64,000 bases of DNA from Candidatus Saccharibacteria bacterium UBA6224 (GCA_002441585.1 DJWS01000008.1:118306-182305); one strand, 5' to 3'. Positions 50,062-59,222 are shown, counted from the first letter of the stretch. Notes: generated by a model from the sequence alone, not told the origin. Made by a program: numbers and translations.

Positions 50062-50083
50062 TGGCTGGGGATGAGGGATTCGA
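50062..50083. repeat. right attachment-site repeat, inside tRNA-Gln
   Basis: The last 22 bases of tRNA-Gln (minus strand), identical to 35633-35654. Confidence 0.9.
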
Positions 50084-50135
50084 ACCCCCGATCACGGGAC
50101 CAGAACCCGTTGCCTTACCGCTTGGCCAATCCCCA
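50062..50135 (-). tRNA. tRNA-Gln (CTG)
   Basis: On the minus strand: acceptor TGGGGAT/ATCCCCA, D stem GCC/GGC with loop containing GG, anticodon stem ACGGG/CCCGT with loop TTCTGGT (CTG), T stem GGGGG/CCCTC with one G-T, loop TTCGAAT, and CCA encoded. The island is inserted at its 3' end, and the displaced copy is at 35633-35654. TATAAT about 100 bases upstream is its likely promoter. Confidence 0.96.
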
Positions 50136-50275
50136 TCTTCGTCGAAACTTACGCCATTATCTCGTTTTGCCTGTCGGCAAAAGCTTCGACTTATGGCTAC
50201 GTTTCTCCTAGTAGCCGCGGTGGCTACAACGGCAGATTATAACGTATTTGTATCTGTTATGCCAGTGCTAACGCA

Positions 50276-50308
50276 TAACAAAACTGCCCCGGTAAATCCG
50301 GGGCGGTT
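50276..50308 (-). terminator. intrinsic terminator of the surface-protein gene
   Basis: CCGCCCCGG / CCGGGGCAG around ATTTA, with TTTTGTTA after it on the minus strand. Confidence 0.85.
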
Positions 50309-50334
50309 TGCTTTCGACCGTTACAAGCCGTGTT

Positions 50335-52299
50335 TTAGGCTTCGAACTTGCGGCGGAGGAAGAAGCGGTGCAGTAGACCACCGGCGAGGGTAGTGGCACC
50401 GAAGAAGCCGATCACATCACCGGCACCTGTGTTAGGCAAGACCTGGGGAGGAGTTACCGGAGGTGTTTCGGGAGTAGTGAAGGTTACTTCTGTCTGGCAG
50501 TGACCGGCTGGTGCACTGACAGTTTGGTCGTTGACGTTGAAGTAGGCCGTGGCAACGATGGTGTATGTGCCGTCAGCTTTGTAGCTGTGGGTCTGACCAA
50601 TAGCCTTGACGGCTGGCTCGGACATAGCGCCATCACCCCAGTCGATGCGTACTTCTTTGTAAGTTGCACCACCGCTTTGCGAGGTGCTGAACTTGTTGAC
50701 GGTAACGGTGCGGTTGTCGCCCTTCGTGACATCGAAGGCGTCACAGCTGTAAGCGGGAGTGTTGATACCGATGGATGCTTGGCATTCCTGATCGACTACT
50801 TCGCCGCCGGTGAAGCTGAGGGTAGCTACTACAGTGTAGTTGCCATCTTTGGCGTACTGGTGGTCTACCGTGGTCTTGGTGTCGTTGACGACGGCAGTAC
50901 CATCACCAAAGTCGTAGGCGATGTTCTTGAGAACTGCGCCACCGCTGGTTGTGTAGGTGACCGTGGCAGTTACGGTGCGGTTGTCACCTAGGGTCAATTT
51001 GAGGTTTTCACACTTAGCGACAGCAGCTTCCTTGACGGTTACAGTGGTCACACATTCCTTGCTGGTAGCCCGCTGTGTGCCGTTGGCATTAACTAGAGCG
51101 GTCACGGTCACCGTGTAGGTGCCAGCCTGGGAGTACTTGTGTGAAACAGTGTTGGTGCTGGCGCTAGTAGTTTCAGTCTTGGTGTTGTCGTCACCGAAGT
51201 TGTATTCGTAACCAGTAATCGTGGCACCGTTGTCTGCCTGGGCCTTGGCGGTGAACTCGAATGTGTCGCGAGCGAGTGACTTCTGGGTCAGGCTGGTACA
51301 GCTGTAGGTCGGCTTGGCGGCACAAGTCTTGGAGACGTTTGCGGTGTCGCTCTTGGACGGCAAGCCAGCGCTGCTCATCTTGGCGGTGTTGACATAAGTC
51401 TTGGCCTCACAGGTGTAGACTGTGTCGTTTGGTGCGACGATTGCTTCGAAGGTGTAAGTCACGGTCTTGCCAGGAGATAGGCTGCTGATGGTGTCGCCGG
51501 TTCCGAAGAATGCACTCGAACCGATAGCCATGCCATCACGCTTAAGGGTGGAGCTGACGTACTGGACGTTGCTAGGCAGGATGTCGTTGACCTTGATGTT
51601 CTTGGCTGACACGGCACCGGTGCTCTTGACGGTCACGCGGTATTCTACACGGGTGTTAGACTTGACGCTGACTGAGTTGAGCCAGGTGCTACTGCCCTTG
51701 ACACGGACATCCTTGAGGATGCTGTAGTCAGGCAGTTTCGGCGTTGCCTTGATCGGGTTGCCACAAGGGCCCATGACGGCAAACTGGAACTTGCCATTGA
51801 TCATTACGACATATGCCTTGGTGACTGGCTTGTACCACGATACGCGAGTGTGACGGATGTAAAAAGTAGTGCCGTTGTAGGTTACTTTTTCGCTGTCGCT
51901 GGTTGTACCGCGGCTGGCGGTGTAGGCGTTGGTGGCGACGAGTTCGTTGCCGACGTAAACTTTACCATCGCTCGTTACCGAGCCGGCAACGGCGTATTTG
52001 CTCATGTTGGCGATGTCTGTACTAGTGATGCCAAACTTGGGCGAAGCGTAGATGTTGTGGATACTGGCGGCACTGTTGTGCCCATCACCATTTTTGTATT
52101 TGGTCTGAAGAGTAGCGAGGTCTTGGGAACCACACCAGATGACAGACTGCTTGACACATTCACTGCCATCGTTGAGCACGATGTTAGCAGCGTTTGCATT
52201 GGTGTATAGCGCAAAACCTGTCGCGACAGAGGCAACTGCCACGAATACACCTACTATGAGGTTGCGTGGCATACCTTTAAGTTTATTGATGAGTCTCAT
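50335..52299 (-). CDS. LPxTG-type surface protein with DUF11 and three PKD domains
   Basis: 654 aa from the ATG at 52299, which has GAGGAGG five bases upstream. A signal peptide (about 10-38, cleaving near ANAA) is followed by a unique region, then a DUF11-like domain (about 205-320, SVKSNTRVEYRVTVKSTGAVSAKNIKVNDILP) and three PKD repeats with FGDD/FGDGT/WGDGA motifs (about 365, 460 and 555). The end is a Pro-rich spacer, LPNTG sorting motif, membrane helix and RRKFEA basic tail, so a sortase should anchor it in the wall. Probably an adhesin or S-layer-like component of the epibiont's surface. Confidence 0.9.
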   Translation of the reverse strand: MRLINKLKGMPRNLIVGVFVAVASVATGFALYTNANAANIVLNDGSECVKQSVIWCGSQDLATLQTKYKNGDGHNSAASIHNIYASPKFGITSTDIANMSKYAVAGSVTSDGKVYVGNELVATNAYTASRGTTSDSEKVTYNGTTFYIRHTRVSWYKPVTKAYVVMINGKFQFAVMGPCGNPIKATPKLPDYSILKDVRVKGSSTWLNSVSVKSNTRVEYRVTVKSTGAVSAKNIKVNDILPSNVQYVSSTLKRDGMAIGSSAFFGTGDTISSLSPGKTVTYTFEAIVAPNDTVYTCEAKTYVNTAKMSSAGLPSKSDTANVSKTCAAKPTYSCTSLTQKSLARDTFEFTAKAQADNGATITGYEYNFGDDNTKTETTSASTNTVSHKYSQAGTYTVTVTALVNANGTQRATSKECVTTVTVKEAAVAKCENLKLTLGDNRTVTATVTYTTSGGAVLKNIAYDFGDGTAVVNDTKTTVDHQYAKDGNYTVVATLSFTGGEVVDQECQASIGINTPAYSCDAFDVTKGDNRTVTVNKFSTSQSGGATYKEVRIDWGDGAMSEPAVKAIGQTHSYKADGTYTIVATAYFNVNDQTVSAPAGHCQTEVTFTTPETPPVTPPQVLPNTGAGDVIGFFGATTLAGGLLHRFFLRRKFEA

Positions 52300-52414
52300 A
52301 AGCACCTCCTCGCTTACTTAGGTTATCTTCTGATGGTGCGACTTATCAGCTCCTCCACCTACTAAGAAACTGATACACCCGTGAGCCTGATCCTCAAACT
52401 TGAATCTGGGAGAC

Positions 52415-52443
52415 ATTCTACAACGCATGCGTTGATTTGTCAA
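52415..52443 (-). promoter_or_regulatory. consensus promoter with 14-bp palindrome in the spacer
   Basis: On the minus strand: TTGACA (52443-52438), 17-base spacer, TAGAAT (52420-52415). Bases 52421-52434 of the spacer form the perfect palindrome CAACGCATGCGTTG, a likely operator. The 5' leader is about 110 bases. Confidence 0.78.
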
Positions 52444-52493
52444 CCTGAATCCATACCATAGAAATGCTAACGTTAAGGGCGAGATACCCTAAA

Positions 52494-53285
52494 CTAAACG
52501 ATATCGCGTCGGCGGAAGCTAAGCCAGGCTATCAGGCCACAGGCCAAAATGAAGAGTGCAAAGAACGCTATCGACGACCATTCAAACTTGCCAGCCAAGA
52601 TATCGGCCGTTCGATAATAGTGATAAGGGAATAATATGGCTGGGTGTTTCAGCCACTCCACACTATTGGTAAGTGAGCCGATTAGGTAACCACCAAATGC
52701 ATATACGATGGTAATCCCTAGCGCCGCTGCTCGGCCGCGACCGGTAGAGGTAATCATGAAAGCCAGGGCGCCAAAGCTTAATACCAACATGAGGCAGGCG
52801 AAGCAGGCAGCGACTATATTGCCATAAGGAATGCCTAGGTCCACGACCGCGCACATCAGGAGAGTGACGAGGGAAGAGATAAGGGTGACGATAAAGACAG
52901 TGATGGTGCCGGCCAAGGCTTTTGATGCCAAGAGACGGCCGCGAGAAACCGGCCTGGATAGCAGGGACTCGATTGAGCCACTAGACTCTTCGCGTCCGAT
53001 CAGGCTTGTCCCGAGACCTATAGCAAGAATGGCCAACAGCATCGGCAGTGAGAAGTAAATCAACTGGCTGTTGAGGTAGCCGAGAGGTGAAAAGAAGTCG
53101 GTCCCGCCAAATAACGCCTCGGTACCGCTACCCAGGCTGAGGCTTTTGTTCAATTCGGCCGCTTGGTCACGGATGGTTGGGTAGAAGACCATCGTGAAAA
53201 ATACCAAGGATGTAATGCCTATCGACCACCAGAAAATACTCCAACGGCGTTGCCACAATGTCCAGCGAACGATGGACCGCATCAT
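52494..53285 (-). CDS. ABC-2 type transporter permease
   Basis: 263 aa with six membrane helices and a large outer loop (about 40-60). SLIGREESSGSIESLLSRPVSRGRLLASKALAG (about 90-120) is the coupling-helix region of ABC-2 permeases, in which the E-x-x-x-G-x-L/I-E pattern touches the ATPase. The start overlaps the ATPase gene's end (ATGA), so the two subunits form one exporter of unknown substrate. Confidence 0.87.
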   Translation of the reverse strand: MMRSIVRWTLWQRRWSIFWWSIGITSLVFFTMVFYPTIRDQAAELNKSLSLGSGTEALFGGTDFFSPLGYLNSQLIYFSLPMLLAILAIGLGTSLIGREESSGSIESLLSRPVSRGRLLASKALAGTITVFIVTLISSLVTLLMCAVVDLGIPYGNIVAACFACLMLVLSFGALAFMITSTGRGRAAALGITIVYAFGGYLIGSLTNSVEWLKHPAILFPYHYYRTADILAGKFEWSSIAFFALFILACGLIAWLSFRRRDIV

Positions 53286-54184
53286 TGCTGGCCCTCATTG
53301 GAATAAAATTGCATGAATAATTCCTCCAAATCGAGCTGTCTTGCCTCGAGCTGCACTACGGTATGCTTGGCCAACACGGCCAATATCGGTGGTAATTCGC
53401 CCTGAGCATGGACGGTGGCATGGTGCTCGTCGTGGCTCGTAACCTTGACACCCCGTAGGCGCTCGAGCTCTTTAACTGGGGTCTTATCGGCGAAGGTTAC
53501 CTCGAACGTATGGGCGGCGTCACGCTCCATGTCGGCGATATTGCGTTCTGCAATCAGTTCGCCGTCACGAATGATGCCGACTCGGTCGCAAATCTTTTGG
53601 ACTTCGCTCAGGATGTGGCTGCTCATGAAGATGGCAGCGCCACGAGATTTGGCCTCATTGACCAGGTCGTAGAATACTTCTTGCATTAGTGGGTCGAGGC
53701 CACTGCTCGGTTCATCCAGAATCAGCACATCGGGCTTGTGCATGAAAGCCTGGACAATGGCGAACTTCTGGCGGTTGCCCCGCGACAAGTCGCCCAATTT
53801 TTTGCTGGCGTCACCGTTGAGTCTACGGATGAGCTCGGCTTGGTATTTTGTGTCGCTCCGTTCCTGTAGCTCGCTCATGTAGCGCAGGAACTGATGAGCA
53901 GTCATCTTGGGATACATGGCCATATCGCTCGATAGGTAGCCGACCGAGCGTCGGATGGCTACGCTGTCGGTCACGATATCGCGGCCGAGTATCTGGGCGC
54001 TGCCGCTAGTTGGCTGGATGAAGTTCATCAGCGTCCGGATGGTCGTACTTTTGCCAGCGCCATTTGGCCCCAAGAATCCATAGACCTCTCCGGGCTCGAC
54101 TTGCAAGGTCAAATTTTTCAGTGACGCGACTTTTGTGCCGCGGTATTGCTTGGTTAGGTTGTCTATCCGGATACTAGCAGCCAT
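53282..54184 (-). CDS. ABC transporter ATP-binding protein
   Basis: 300 aa. Walker A GPNGAGKST (about 39-47), Q-loop MNFIQPTSG, signature LSRGNRQK (about 137), Walker B VLILDEPSSGLDP (about 155), and the switch His in MSSHILSEV (about 190). The C-terminal region (about 220-300) is a regulatory extension. Class as for DrrA/bacitracin-type exporters. TATAAT lies ten bases before the ATG. Confidence 0.95.
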   Translation of the reverse strand: MAASIRIDNLTKQYRGTKVASLKNLTLQVEPGEVYGFLGPNGAGKSTTIRTLMNFIQPTSGSAQILGRDIVTDSVAIRRSVGYLSSDMAMYPKMTAHQFLRYMSELQERSDTKYQAELIRRLNGDASKKLGDLSRGNRQKFAIVQAFMHKPDVLILDEPSSGLDPLMQEVFYDLVNEAKSRGAAIFMSSHILSEVQKICDRVGIIRDGELIAERNIADMERDAAHTFEVTFADKTPVKELERLRGVKVTSHDEHHATVHAQGELPPILAVLAKHTVVQLEARQLDLEELFMQFYSNEGQQ

Positions 54185-54220
54185 CTTGCTTACGATTATA
54201 ACACTAGGTTACCGCAGTGA

Positions 54221-54907
54221 TTACTGAAGGATATTGATGGCACGGGCCACGACAAGTACGACTGTTATGGCGGCGGTCAGTGACTGGGCCATCATCAGCG
54301 CCTTGGCACGGTGTGACAGGGGAATCGTGTCGGCGGAGGCAAAGTTAGTGACGTTGGTGGTTGACAGGTACAAATAGTCGGCAAAACCTGGCAGCCACTG
54401 TGGCCGAGCGTACTGGGCGTGGATCATCTGAGGGAATAAAAAGTCGCGCTTGGTTTGATGGGTAGAACGGTGGTCCGGCCCGTTACCATCGATTTCCCAG
54501 TACCACAGCGCAAACATAAAGACGTTGGTAATGTATATTGCCAAGCCGTTCAGCAGCAAGCTGCGTCCGGTCAACTCATCGCTACTAGCGAACAGAGCGT
54601 TCATGAGCAAGATGAGCGAAAAGATATTTATCGCCGCGATCAGGGCGATAAGCATGATGGCGATATTGCGTCGGCTAGCTGAAACCTTCTTATAGCCTTC
54701 GGCCGTAACCACGACAAGTGCCAGTAAGAGCGCTATTTCGACGCCGGCGACCCAGATTTTGTGAAATGGCAGGAATATATTGTTGGTAATCAGCTGCAGA
54801 CCGATGATGGTCAGTACGCCGAGTTGCATCTGCCAAATTGGATCGTGGGTTTTCTTGAATACTTTGCGGACGTGATGGAGGTGGGGTGTGGCCGGTTGGT
54901 CTGTCAT
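54221..54907 (-). CDS. DUF1345-type membrane protein
   Basis: 228 aa with about six membrane helices. The final third (GFADYLYLSTTNVTNFASADTIPLSHRAKALMMAQSLTAAITVVLVVARAINIL) is the conserved signature of the DUF1345 family, with the pore-loop-like STTN...FASADT followed by two helices, similar in layout to two-helix ion channels. The ATG is six bases after TATAAT, so probably leaderless. Function unknown, and an ion-channel role would be inference. Confidence 0.78.
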   Translation of the reverse strand: MTDQPATPHLHHVRKVFKKTHDPIWQMQLGVLTIIGLQLITNNIFLPFHKIWVAGVEIALLLALVVVTAEGYKKVSASRRNIAIMLIALIAAINIFSLILLMNALFASSDELTGRSLLLNGLAIYITNVFMFALWYWEIDGNGPDHRSTHQTKRDFLFPQMIHAQYARPQWLPGFADYLYLSTTNVTNFASADTIPLSHRAKALMMAQSLTAAITVVLVVARAINILQ

Positions 54908-54945
54908 GGTGTGATTATAACAAAGTCGGGTTTCGGCAAATCTGA

Positions 54946-56130
54946 TTATTTCGTTGGCTGGTTATTTTGGCCGAGTCCATCCGGCAGGAAGCCCTTGTCC
55001 GGCGTAAAACCAGCCTGCCACTCGTAGCCCTTGTTGTAGCCAAGATTTTTCATTAGCTTAGTCGGCGCGTTGCGCAAGTGAAGCGGCACCGGGGCATCCG
55101 GGTGGGCCGCAGCCAGGCTTTGGGCATCGTGCATTAGCCCGGTAATTTCTCGTGATTTTTCGGAACGGGCGAGAGCGGTGGCGCAGTGGTAAAGGTTGTA
55201 CTGGCATTCTGGCATGCCGATTTGCTGGACGGCGTGGAAGGTCGCGACCGCCAGGCTAAGCCCGCCATTGCCAGCCAGACCAATGTCTTCGGAAGCAAAG
55301 ATGACCATGCGCCGAGCAATAAACTTGGGGTCTTCGCCGGCCTGAAGCATGCGAGCCATCCAGTACAATGTCGCTTGCACATCGCTACCGCGCATGCTTT
55401 TTATGAATGCACTTATGATGTTGTAGTGTTTTTCGCCGGCCTTGTCGTAACCAGGTATTCGCTTTTGGGCGGCTGTTTTGATTACCTCGGGCGTGATGGT
55501 TCCATCGGTCAGCTGTGATGCCAGCTCCAGATTGCCTAGCGCTACTCGCGCATCTCCACCGGATAGCTCGGCGAGCAAAGCAACGCTCTTCTTAGGCAAA
55601 CGTTTAACCGAAAGGTTGAGTGTCTTGGCAGCCCGTTTGATAATCGCAACGATAGCATCTAGTCCCAGAGGTTCCAGCACGAGTACACGTGAACGACTCA
55701 AGAGCGGGTTTATGACCTCGAAGCTCGGATTTTCGGTCGTGGCCCCGATAAGGACAATCGTACCGTCTTCAACATGGGGCAAAAAGGCATCCTGTTGGGC
55801 TTTGTTGAAGCGATGGATCTCATCGACGAATAATATCGTAGTCATGCCAAGGCGCCGGTTTTGCTCGGCGCGTTCAATAACCTTAACGACATCAGCTTTA
55901 CCGGCGGTGACGGCACTCAGCTCGACGAATTCAGCACCGGTCTCCTGGGCGATAATTCGGGCCAGGGTCGTCTTGCCGCTACCCGGCGGCCCCCACAATA
56001 TCAGGCTGGTAGGTTGTTTGTGACTGATGATTTCATGGATTATCTTGCCGGCCGAAACCAAGTGCTCTTGACCGAGCACCTCTGCCAGTTTTTCTGGCCG
56101 CATTCGTTCGGCAAGAGGTCGGTTATCCAT
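54946..56130 (-). CDS. rarA: replication-associated recombination protein A
   Basis: 394 aa. AAA+ ATPase of the clamp-loader type: RPLAERMRPEKLAEVLGQEHLV at the start, Walker A LWGPPGSGKTTLA (about 45), Walker B TILFVDEIHRFNKAQQDAFLPHVE (about 100), sensor 1 GATTENPSFEV, and the RarA-specific helical tail with YDKAGEKHYNIISAFIKSMRGSDVQATLYWMARML...GLMHDA. It acts at stalled replication forks. TATACT precedes its ATG by nine bases. Confidence 0.95.
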   Translation of the reverse strand: MDNRPLAERMRPEKLAEVLGQEHLVSAGKIIHEIISHKQPTSLILWGPPGSGKTTLARIIAQETGAEFVELSAVTAGKADVVKVIERAEQNRRLGMTTILFVDEIHRFNKAQQDAFLPHVEDGTIVLIGATTENPSFEVINPLLSRSRVLVLEPLGLDAIVAIIKRAAKTLNLSVKRLPKKSVALLAELSGGDARVALGNLELASQLTDGTITPEVIKTAAQKRIPGYDKAGEKHYNIISAFIKSMRGSDVQATLYWMARMLQAGEDPKFIARRMVIFASEDIGLAGNGGLSLAVATFHAVQQIGMPECQYNLYHCATALARSEKSREITGLMHDAQSLAAAHPDAPVPLHLRNAPTKLMKNLGYNKGYEWQAGFTPDKGFLPDGLGQNNQPTK

Positions 56131-56181
56131 CGTGTTGGTAGTATAGCCTAAGATTGGGGGCGTGTTCGCCCATCACCCCAA

Positions 56182-56216
56182 AACAACCGGGGTCGCTACT
56201 GCACCCCGGTTGTTCG
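56182..56216 (-). terminator. strong hairpin downstream of the small acidic protein gene
   Basis: AACAACCGGGG / CCCCGGTTGTT (11 bp) around an 11-nt loop. On the minus strand four T follow. Confidence 0.75.
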
Positions 56217-56230
56217 CGGATGAACATGTC

Positions 56231-56383
56231 CTATTCCATAACGCCGAGATCGGATCGAATTTGGGCTAGCTCTTGCCGCCCGCGGTCGTCCAGGCTACCG
56301 TCGGCTTCGCGGCTAAGTAGCTCCTCGTAACGTTCGCGCCTGTCATCACTCATACCGGTTCCGCTCATGCTTGTATCTGCCAT
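56231..56383 (-). CDS. small acidic protein, 50 aa
   Basis: AAAGGAGGTAT lies directly before the ATG at 56383, an almost perfect ribosome binding site. The product (MADTSMSGTGMSDDRRERY then EELLSREADGSLDDRGRQELAQIRSDL) is charged and helical, with no Cys and no membrane span. A strong hairpin follows the stop. It sits between the CNNM/CBS gene and rarA on the same strand. Function unknown. Confidence 0.65.
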   Translation of the reverse strand: MADTSMSGTGMSDDRRERYEELLSREADGSLDDRGRQELAQIRSDLGVME

Positions 56384-56506
56384 ATACCTCCTTTTATTAA
56401 CGGTTGTAGCTTACCAATCATGAGGGTGGTGTGCAGTGAATTATTTGGCAGACATGCCATATGGTGGTTGGTGGCTTATGTTCGATGAAGGTGAAACCCA
56501 GGTATA

Positions 56507-57505
56507 TTACTTGGCCCTGAAGCGTTTCCGGGCCTTGCGGCTTCGGTCTGTTTCATCTTCGATCTCGTGTCCCAAGATTTCTTCCAACAAATCCTCGATG
56601 GTCACAATGCCTACTATGGCGTCGTCGCGCTCAATTGGAATGAGATGGCTGCCGGCGTTGATAAACTTTCGGAACATAGTATCGAGCGCCGTCATACTGC
56701 CGATGAGCGGGGTGGGGTGCAGTGTCATGTCGTCGACTCGGTATTCAGCCTCGTCGAAATCGATATCGACAAGCTCTTTCATCAGAAGTACGCCGTAGCA
56801 CTTGGTTAGGCGGCGATTGAAAATTGGGATACGGCTACGACCGGCATGCTTGATCTGATCGATTTGGACGTCATTGAGGATAGTGTCGGGGGTCAGCCAG
56901 AACACATTACGGATAGGTACCATGATGTCACGTACCCGTTTCTCGCTGAGCTGCAGCGCTCCTTTGATTATCTCGACCTCATCCTCGTCGAGTTCGCTTT
57001 CGTTGTGACCAAGGTGCTCGCTAATCATCATGCCGAGTTCGCGTCGGGTTTCCAGCTGACGTTTTTCCTGGCCGAACAATCGATCAAGCAGCAGCTGAAG
57101 CGGCTTGGAGATAGGGTAAGTAACGACGATCATCAACCTGACTATCGGTGCGGCCAGGGACATGTAATGGAGGGCCCGCTTGCTCAGTAACGCCTGGGGG
57201 AAGATTTCGCCGAATATCACTATAAGTAGGGTAGTGATAAGACCGGCCAGCAGGCCATTGAGGTGGTGCTCAAGCACCAGCGAAGTGGCTGACACGGCGG
57301 CGACATTCACGAGTAGGATGGCGGCCAGCGTCAAATGACTGTGTCGGCGGAGGGGAAGGACGCGGATGGCGGCCTGGTTGCCTAGTTTTGCCTTGCGCCG
57401 GAGCTCGTCGAAGTCGAGTGCCAGGAGCGCGACATTCAAGCCCGAGCAGAGTGCCGAGAAGCCCACCAGAATCGCGATTTCAATAACCGTATACAACGTG
57501 GTCAC
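56507..57505 (-). CDS. CNNM-CBS domain protein (hemolysin-like/CorC family)
   Basis: 332 aa, GTG start. Residues about 1-150 are the CNNM (DUF21) membrane domain with three or four helices and the GEIFPQALLSK stretch. The CBS pair spans about 195-320 (VRDIMVPIRNVFWLTPDTILNDVQ; IGSMTALDTMFRKFINAGSHLIPIERDDAIVGIVTIEDLLEEILGHEIEDE). The transporter-associated C-terminal domain is absent. Family members handle Mg2+ or other divalent cations. Nothing nearby suggests a partner. Confidence 0.92.
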   Translation of the reverse strand: MTTLYTVIEIAILVGFSALCSGLNVALLALDFDELRRKAKLGNQAAIRVLPLRRHSHLTLAAILLVNVAAVSATSLVLEHHLNGLLAGLITTLLIVIFGEIFPQALLSKRALHYMSLAAPIVRLMIVVTYPISKPLQLLLDRLFGQEKRQLETRRELGMMISEHLGHNESELDEDEVEIIKGALQLSEKRVRDIMVPIRNVFWLTPDTILNDVQIDQIKHAGRSRIPIFNRRLTKCYGVLLMKELVDIDFDEAEYRVDDMTLHPTPLIGSMTALDTMFRKFINAGSHLIPIERDDAIVGIVTIEDLLEEILGHEIEDETDRSRKARKRFRAK

Positions 57506-57632
57506 TATTGCGCGCTATACCCGTTAGATGTAAGTTGTTTCTCCATATCGCTAGACCTTATTGTAGCGATATCGCAGCCTAGTCGCAAATTGTGCCCTAC
57601 AGTCGGGGCAGTCATGTTAGGATGGATAAGGC

Positions 57633-58649
57633 ATGATTCAATTTTTACGGACATTTTGGTTTTCACTCAGCGCATCACTACTGGTGATTATCGTCTGTTT
57701 GGTGCGGTTGGGCGCTGAGGCGTTGGCGCCGCTAGTAACGCTTATGGTCATCGAAGTGACATTCAGCTTTGATAACGCGGTCGTCAACGCCAAGGTACTC
57801 AAGAAGATGTCACCACTCTGGCAGAAGCTGTTCCTAAGCGTCGGCATATTGGTGGCTATCTTTGGCATGCGCTTGGTTTTCCCGATTGCCATCGTGGCGC
57901 TGACGGCACACTTGCCGTGGCGTGAGGTGCTGGACTTGGCGTTAAACAACCCGCTGGCATACGCCCACAATCTAGAAATCGCCCACCCGACCATCACCGC
58001 TTTCGGTGGCAGCTTCTTGATGATGTTGGCTTTGCACTTCTTCATGGCCGAGAACAAAGGCATCCACTGGATTGATACGATCGAGAGACCATTGCAACAA
58101 CTGAACAAATGGTGGATGCCTGGTCTGATTACAGCAGCCATGGTTGGCATCGTTGCGGTTGCGCCATTCAACCATCACCCAGTCGATACGATCATGTCCG
58201 GCGGCTTAGGGCTGCTTACCTATATCCTTATCCATGGGCTTACTATCTACATTGGTAAGCGGACCGAGACCACTAGCAAACTAGCACATTACACCGGTTG
58301 GGCGGCATTCGTCATGTTCATGTATCTTGAGCTTTTGGACGCCAGTTTTTCGCTTGATGGCGTGCTGGGGGCCTTCGCAATCACGGATGACGTCATCTTA
58401 ATTACGGCTGGCTTGGGCATCGGTGCCGTCTGGGTTCGGTCGATGACCGTCTCGATGGTGCGTAATGGCACACTCGATGCTTATCGATTCCTCGAGCACG
58501 GAGCCCACTACGCCATTTTCGTACTGGCCTCGGTAATGCTATTTGCTGCTTGGTACGAGGTACCTGAAGCGCTTACGGGCATCATGGGCGTCGGCTTGAT
58601 TATCGCATCTGTCTTTAGCTCTAACCGCTTCAAATCCCAGAAGGCCTGA
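57633..58649 (+). CDS. DUF475/TerC-like integral membrane protein
   Basis: 338 aa with nine or so membrane helices. The conserved acidic signatures are VTFSFDNAVVNAKVL (about 45) and YLELLDASFSLDGVLGAF (about 230), which in TerC/DUF475 proteins form a metal-binding path. The family is linked to Mn2+ export and tellurite resistance. It lies three bases before the glycosylase gene, suggesting co-transcription. Confidence 0.88.
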   Translation: MIQFLRTFWFSLSASLLVIIVCLVRLGAEALAPLVTLMVIEVTFSFDNAVVNAKVLKKMSPLWQKLFLSVGILVAIFGMRLVFPIAIVALTAHLPWREVLDLALNNPLAYAHNLEIAHPTITAFGGSFLMMLALHFFMAENKGIHWIDTIERPLQQLNKWWMPGLITAAMVGIVAVAPFNHHPVDTIMSGGLGLLTYILIHGLTIYIGKRTETTSKLAHYTGWAAFVMFMYLELLDASFSLDGVLGAFAITDDVILITAGLGIGAVWVRSMTVSMVRNGTLDAYRFLEHGAHYAIFVLASVMLFAAWYEVPEALTGIMGVGLIIASVFSSNRFKSQKA

Positions 58650-58652
58650 AGT

Positions 58653-59222
58653 ATGAGCCTTCCCGACTGGCTCCAGGATGACGCGGAGCAAGTAGCGCCG
58701 CGGTTATTGGGCTGCAAATTACATGTTATTCGTGGCGGAGAAGAATTAAGCGGAATTATCGTCGAAACCGAAGCATATGATCAAACCGATGCCGCCAGTC
58801 ATACTTATAGGGGGCAAACGCCAAGAAACTCATCGATGTTTGGTCCGGCTGGCCGACTGTACGTCTACTTTACTTATGGTATGCATTTCTGTTGTAACGT
58901 AGTGGCCGGAAAAGACGGTTTCGGATCGGGAGTGCTGATTCGGGCAATTGAGCCCGTAGCCGGTCTGGAGTATATGAAGCGCCGCCGAGGTGGTCGCTCC
59001 GGCCATGAGCTGACTAATGGACCGGGTAAGACATGCCAGGCTCTTGGAATCAATCGTGAGGACAACGGCCATGATCTGTCCCGACCACCCATTTTGTTAG
59101 AAGCCAGTCAGCCCCTAGAGAATTCGCAAATCGTGCGCACCACGCGAATCGGAATTAGCAATGACAAACATCGGCCATGGCGATTCTATATCAAGGATAA
59201 TCCGTACGTCTCGCGGCCGTAG
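58653..59222 (+). CDS. 3-methyladenine DNA glycosylase (AAG/MPG type)
   Basis: 189 aa. Family signatures: APRLLGCKL, SGIIVETEAYDQTDAASHTYRGQTPRN (catalytic Glu in VETEAY), SMFGPAGRLYVYFTYGMHFCCNVV, VLIRAIEP and LTNGPGKTCQALGI, in the usual order over the usual length. Removes 3-methyladenine, hypoxanthine and related bases. The ATG lies three bases after the DUF475 stop. Confidence 0.94.
   Translation: MSLPDWLQDDAEQVAPRLLGCKLHVIRGGEELSGIIVETEAYDQTDAASHTYRGQTPRNSSMFGPAGRLYVYFTYGMHFCCNVVAGKDGFGSGVLIRAIEPVAGLEYMKRRRGGRSGHELTNGPGKTCQALGINREDNGHDLSRPPILLEASQPLENSQIVRTTRIGISNDKHRPWRFYIKDNPYVSRP

Larger units (their letters stand above)
35655..50083. mobile_element. 14.4 kb integrated defence island at tRNA-Gln
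   Basis: Bounded by the 22-bp tRNA-Gln repeat, with a large serine recombinase next to the right end. The content differs from the flanks: AT-richer DNA, a LexA-like repressor, a terminase-small-subunit-like protein, a type I restriction-modification operon, a SIR2-like gene and a ubiquitin-like cassette. No capsid, portal or conjugation genes are present, so transfer would depend on a helper phage, another element, or natural uptake. Confidence 0.88.

Noticed and set aside
49953..50393. Plus-strand frame of 146 aa over tRNA-Gln
   Set aside because: Antisense to the tRNA and to the end of the surface-protein gene; no start signal.
50484..52250. Several long frames opposite and within the PKD protein gene
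   Set aside because: They are shadows produced by the Thr/Val-rich repetitive codons of the real gene.
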